From Desulfovibrionaceae bacterium (GTDB lineage Bacteria > Desulfobacterota > Desulfovibrionia > Desulfovibrionales > Desulfovibrionaceae), in the NCBI GenBank assembly GCA_009783115.1, contig WRHT01000101.1:1-5837 (forward strand): a stretch of 5,837 nucleotides of DNA, written 5' to 3'. The translations under genes were made by a program, and so were the position numbers. How positions within the stretch are numbered: position 1 is the first letter of the stretch; each line of letters starts with the position of its first letter. Positions 5,240-5,837 of the stretch are shown here, in pieces. The notes beneath the pieces are model-generated. The model was not told where the DNA came from. It did not search any database and worked only from the letters and a program-made list of their open reading frames with translations.

Positions 5240-5837
5240 TTATTTTTTCAGACGTCCGGCCAAAAACTCGGACATGTGTTCAATTCTCAGTTTGTTTCCG
5301 CGCCTTTCCTCGCCGCCGCGCAACTGTATGACGCAACCCGGACAGTCGGTAACCAGAACGCCAGCGCCGTTCGCTTCATAGGCGCTCAGCTTGTGATCCA
5401 GGATCCGGGCGGATATTTCCGGAAAAACGACGGAATAAGTCCCGCCGAAACCGCAACAGACCTCTTCTTCCTCGGTGGCCTTGTAAGAGGCTCCCTCGGC
5501 CAGCAAAGCCCTGGGCTGTTCCCGCACTCCCAGTCCCCGGCACTGATGGCAGGAAGCGTGGTACATCACCAGATCGTCGGTTTTCTTCAGGTCCGCCGCG
5601 CCCACCTCCAGAACATCCCGGACAAAAGAGCTGAAATCACGGAACCTGGAGGTGAACCGCCCGGCCGAAAAAGCCATTCCGGGCACGCCGTCCAGGATCG
5701 CGGCGTAGTTATGCTTAATATATGAAGCGCAGGAGGCGCAGAGGCTGAGCACATAGTCATAACCGGCGGCAAAGGCCCGGACATTGCGCAGGGCCACTTC
5801 CTCCGCCGCCCGGCGCTCGCCCATATTCCGCACCGGC
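5240..5837 (-). CDS. LutA/LldE-type (Fe-S)-binding oxidoreductase subunit, CCG domain (N-terminus outside window)
   Basis: C-terminal 199 or so residues of a cysteine-rich-domain protein, probably about 240 residues in full. The family binds an unusual iron-sulfur cluster through CCG motifs and takes part in electron transfer from lactate or glycolate oxidation; LutA of Bacillus lactate utilisation is the closest type I recall. Counting from the GTG at 5833, the visible marks are CASC (residues 32-35) from the first half, then YHASCHQCRGLGV (91-103), VCCGFGGTYSV (125-135) and DCPGCVIQL (163-171). These fit the second C-x30-CCG-x35-CxxC pattern. The end, IEHMSEFLAGRLKK, is also family-like. 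The frame stays open to the window edge and begins in the segment that normally follows the first CCG, so the GTG is not the start. The gene directly downstream is a permease, not LutB/LutC. GlcF or HdrD-type proteins are alternatives that the missing N-terminus could reveal. Confidence 0.88.
   Translation of the reverse strand, partial: PVRNMGERRAAEEVALRNVRAFAAGYDYVLSLCASCASYIKHNYAAILDGVPGMAFSAGRFTSRFRDFSSFVRDVLEVGAADLKKTDDLVMYHASCHQCRGLGVREQPRALLAEGASYKATEEEEVCCGFGGTYSVVFPEISARILDHKLSAYEANGAGVLVTDCPGCVIQLRGGEERRGNKLRIEHMSEFLAGRLKK

Overview
The window is 5.8 kb of GC-rich, gene-dense DNA, and its genes look like those of a Gram-negative chromosome. It holds the end of a lipid A operon (lpxA then lpxI), two translation-related genes (rlmH and a tsaC/sua5-type gene), a secreted proline-rich protein of unknown function, and part of an operon encoding an AEC-family permease and a LutA/LldE-type cysteine-rich iron-sulfur protein. 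LpxI rather than LpxH after LpxA, and a lactate/glycolate-type Fe-S oxidoreductase next to a permease, would fit a Desulfovibrionaceae-like organism or another anaerobic relative. That placement is inferred from gene content only. No mobile elements, RNA genes or CRISPR arrays were seen.

Left part (1-1645, + strand): lpxA, missing only its first few codons, is followed after 9 nt by lpxI. Together they cover the first step of lipid A synthesis (acylation of UDP-GlcNAc) and the later cleavage of UDP-2,3-diacylglucosamine to lipid X. lpxI converges on rlmH, and their two stop codons share one CTAG tetranucleotide.

Middle (1642-2750): rlmH (- strand; 23S rRNA pseudouridine methyltransferase) and a tsaC-type gene (+ strand; threonylcarbamoyl-AMP synthase for tRNA t6A) are divergent, with start codons about 20 bp apart. 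Between them lies the palindrome CTCCGGAG, which gives a GGAG Shine-Dalgarno sequence on each strand, each exactly 6 nt from its start codon. A perfect 9-bp hairpin lies just inside rlmH.

Right part (2817-5837): a 493-residue exported protein has a signal peptide, a small four-cysteine region that looks internally duplicated, and a tail of about 355 residues rich in Pro, Ala, Ser and Thr. I do not recognise its family. It converges, with an 8-nt gap and a GC-rich hairpin over its stop codon, on a minus-strand pair: the Fe-S protein (running off the right edge), then 18 nt later the AEC permease. No gene-free stretch exceeds 70 nt. The least explained items are the four-cysteine/proline-rich protein and the compact shared translation-start site of rlmH and tsaC.
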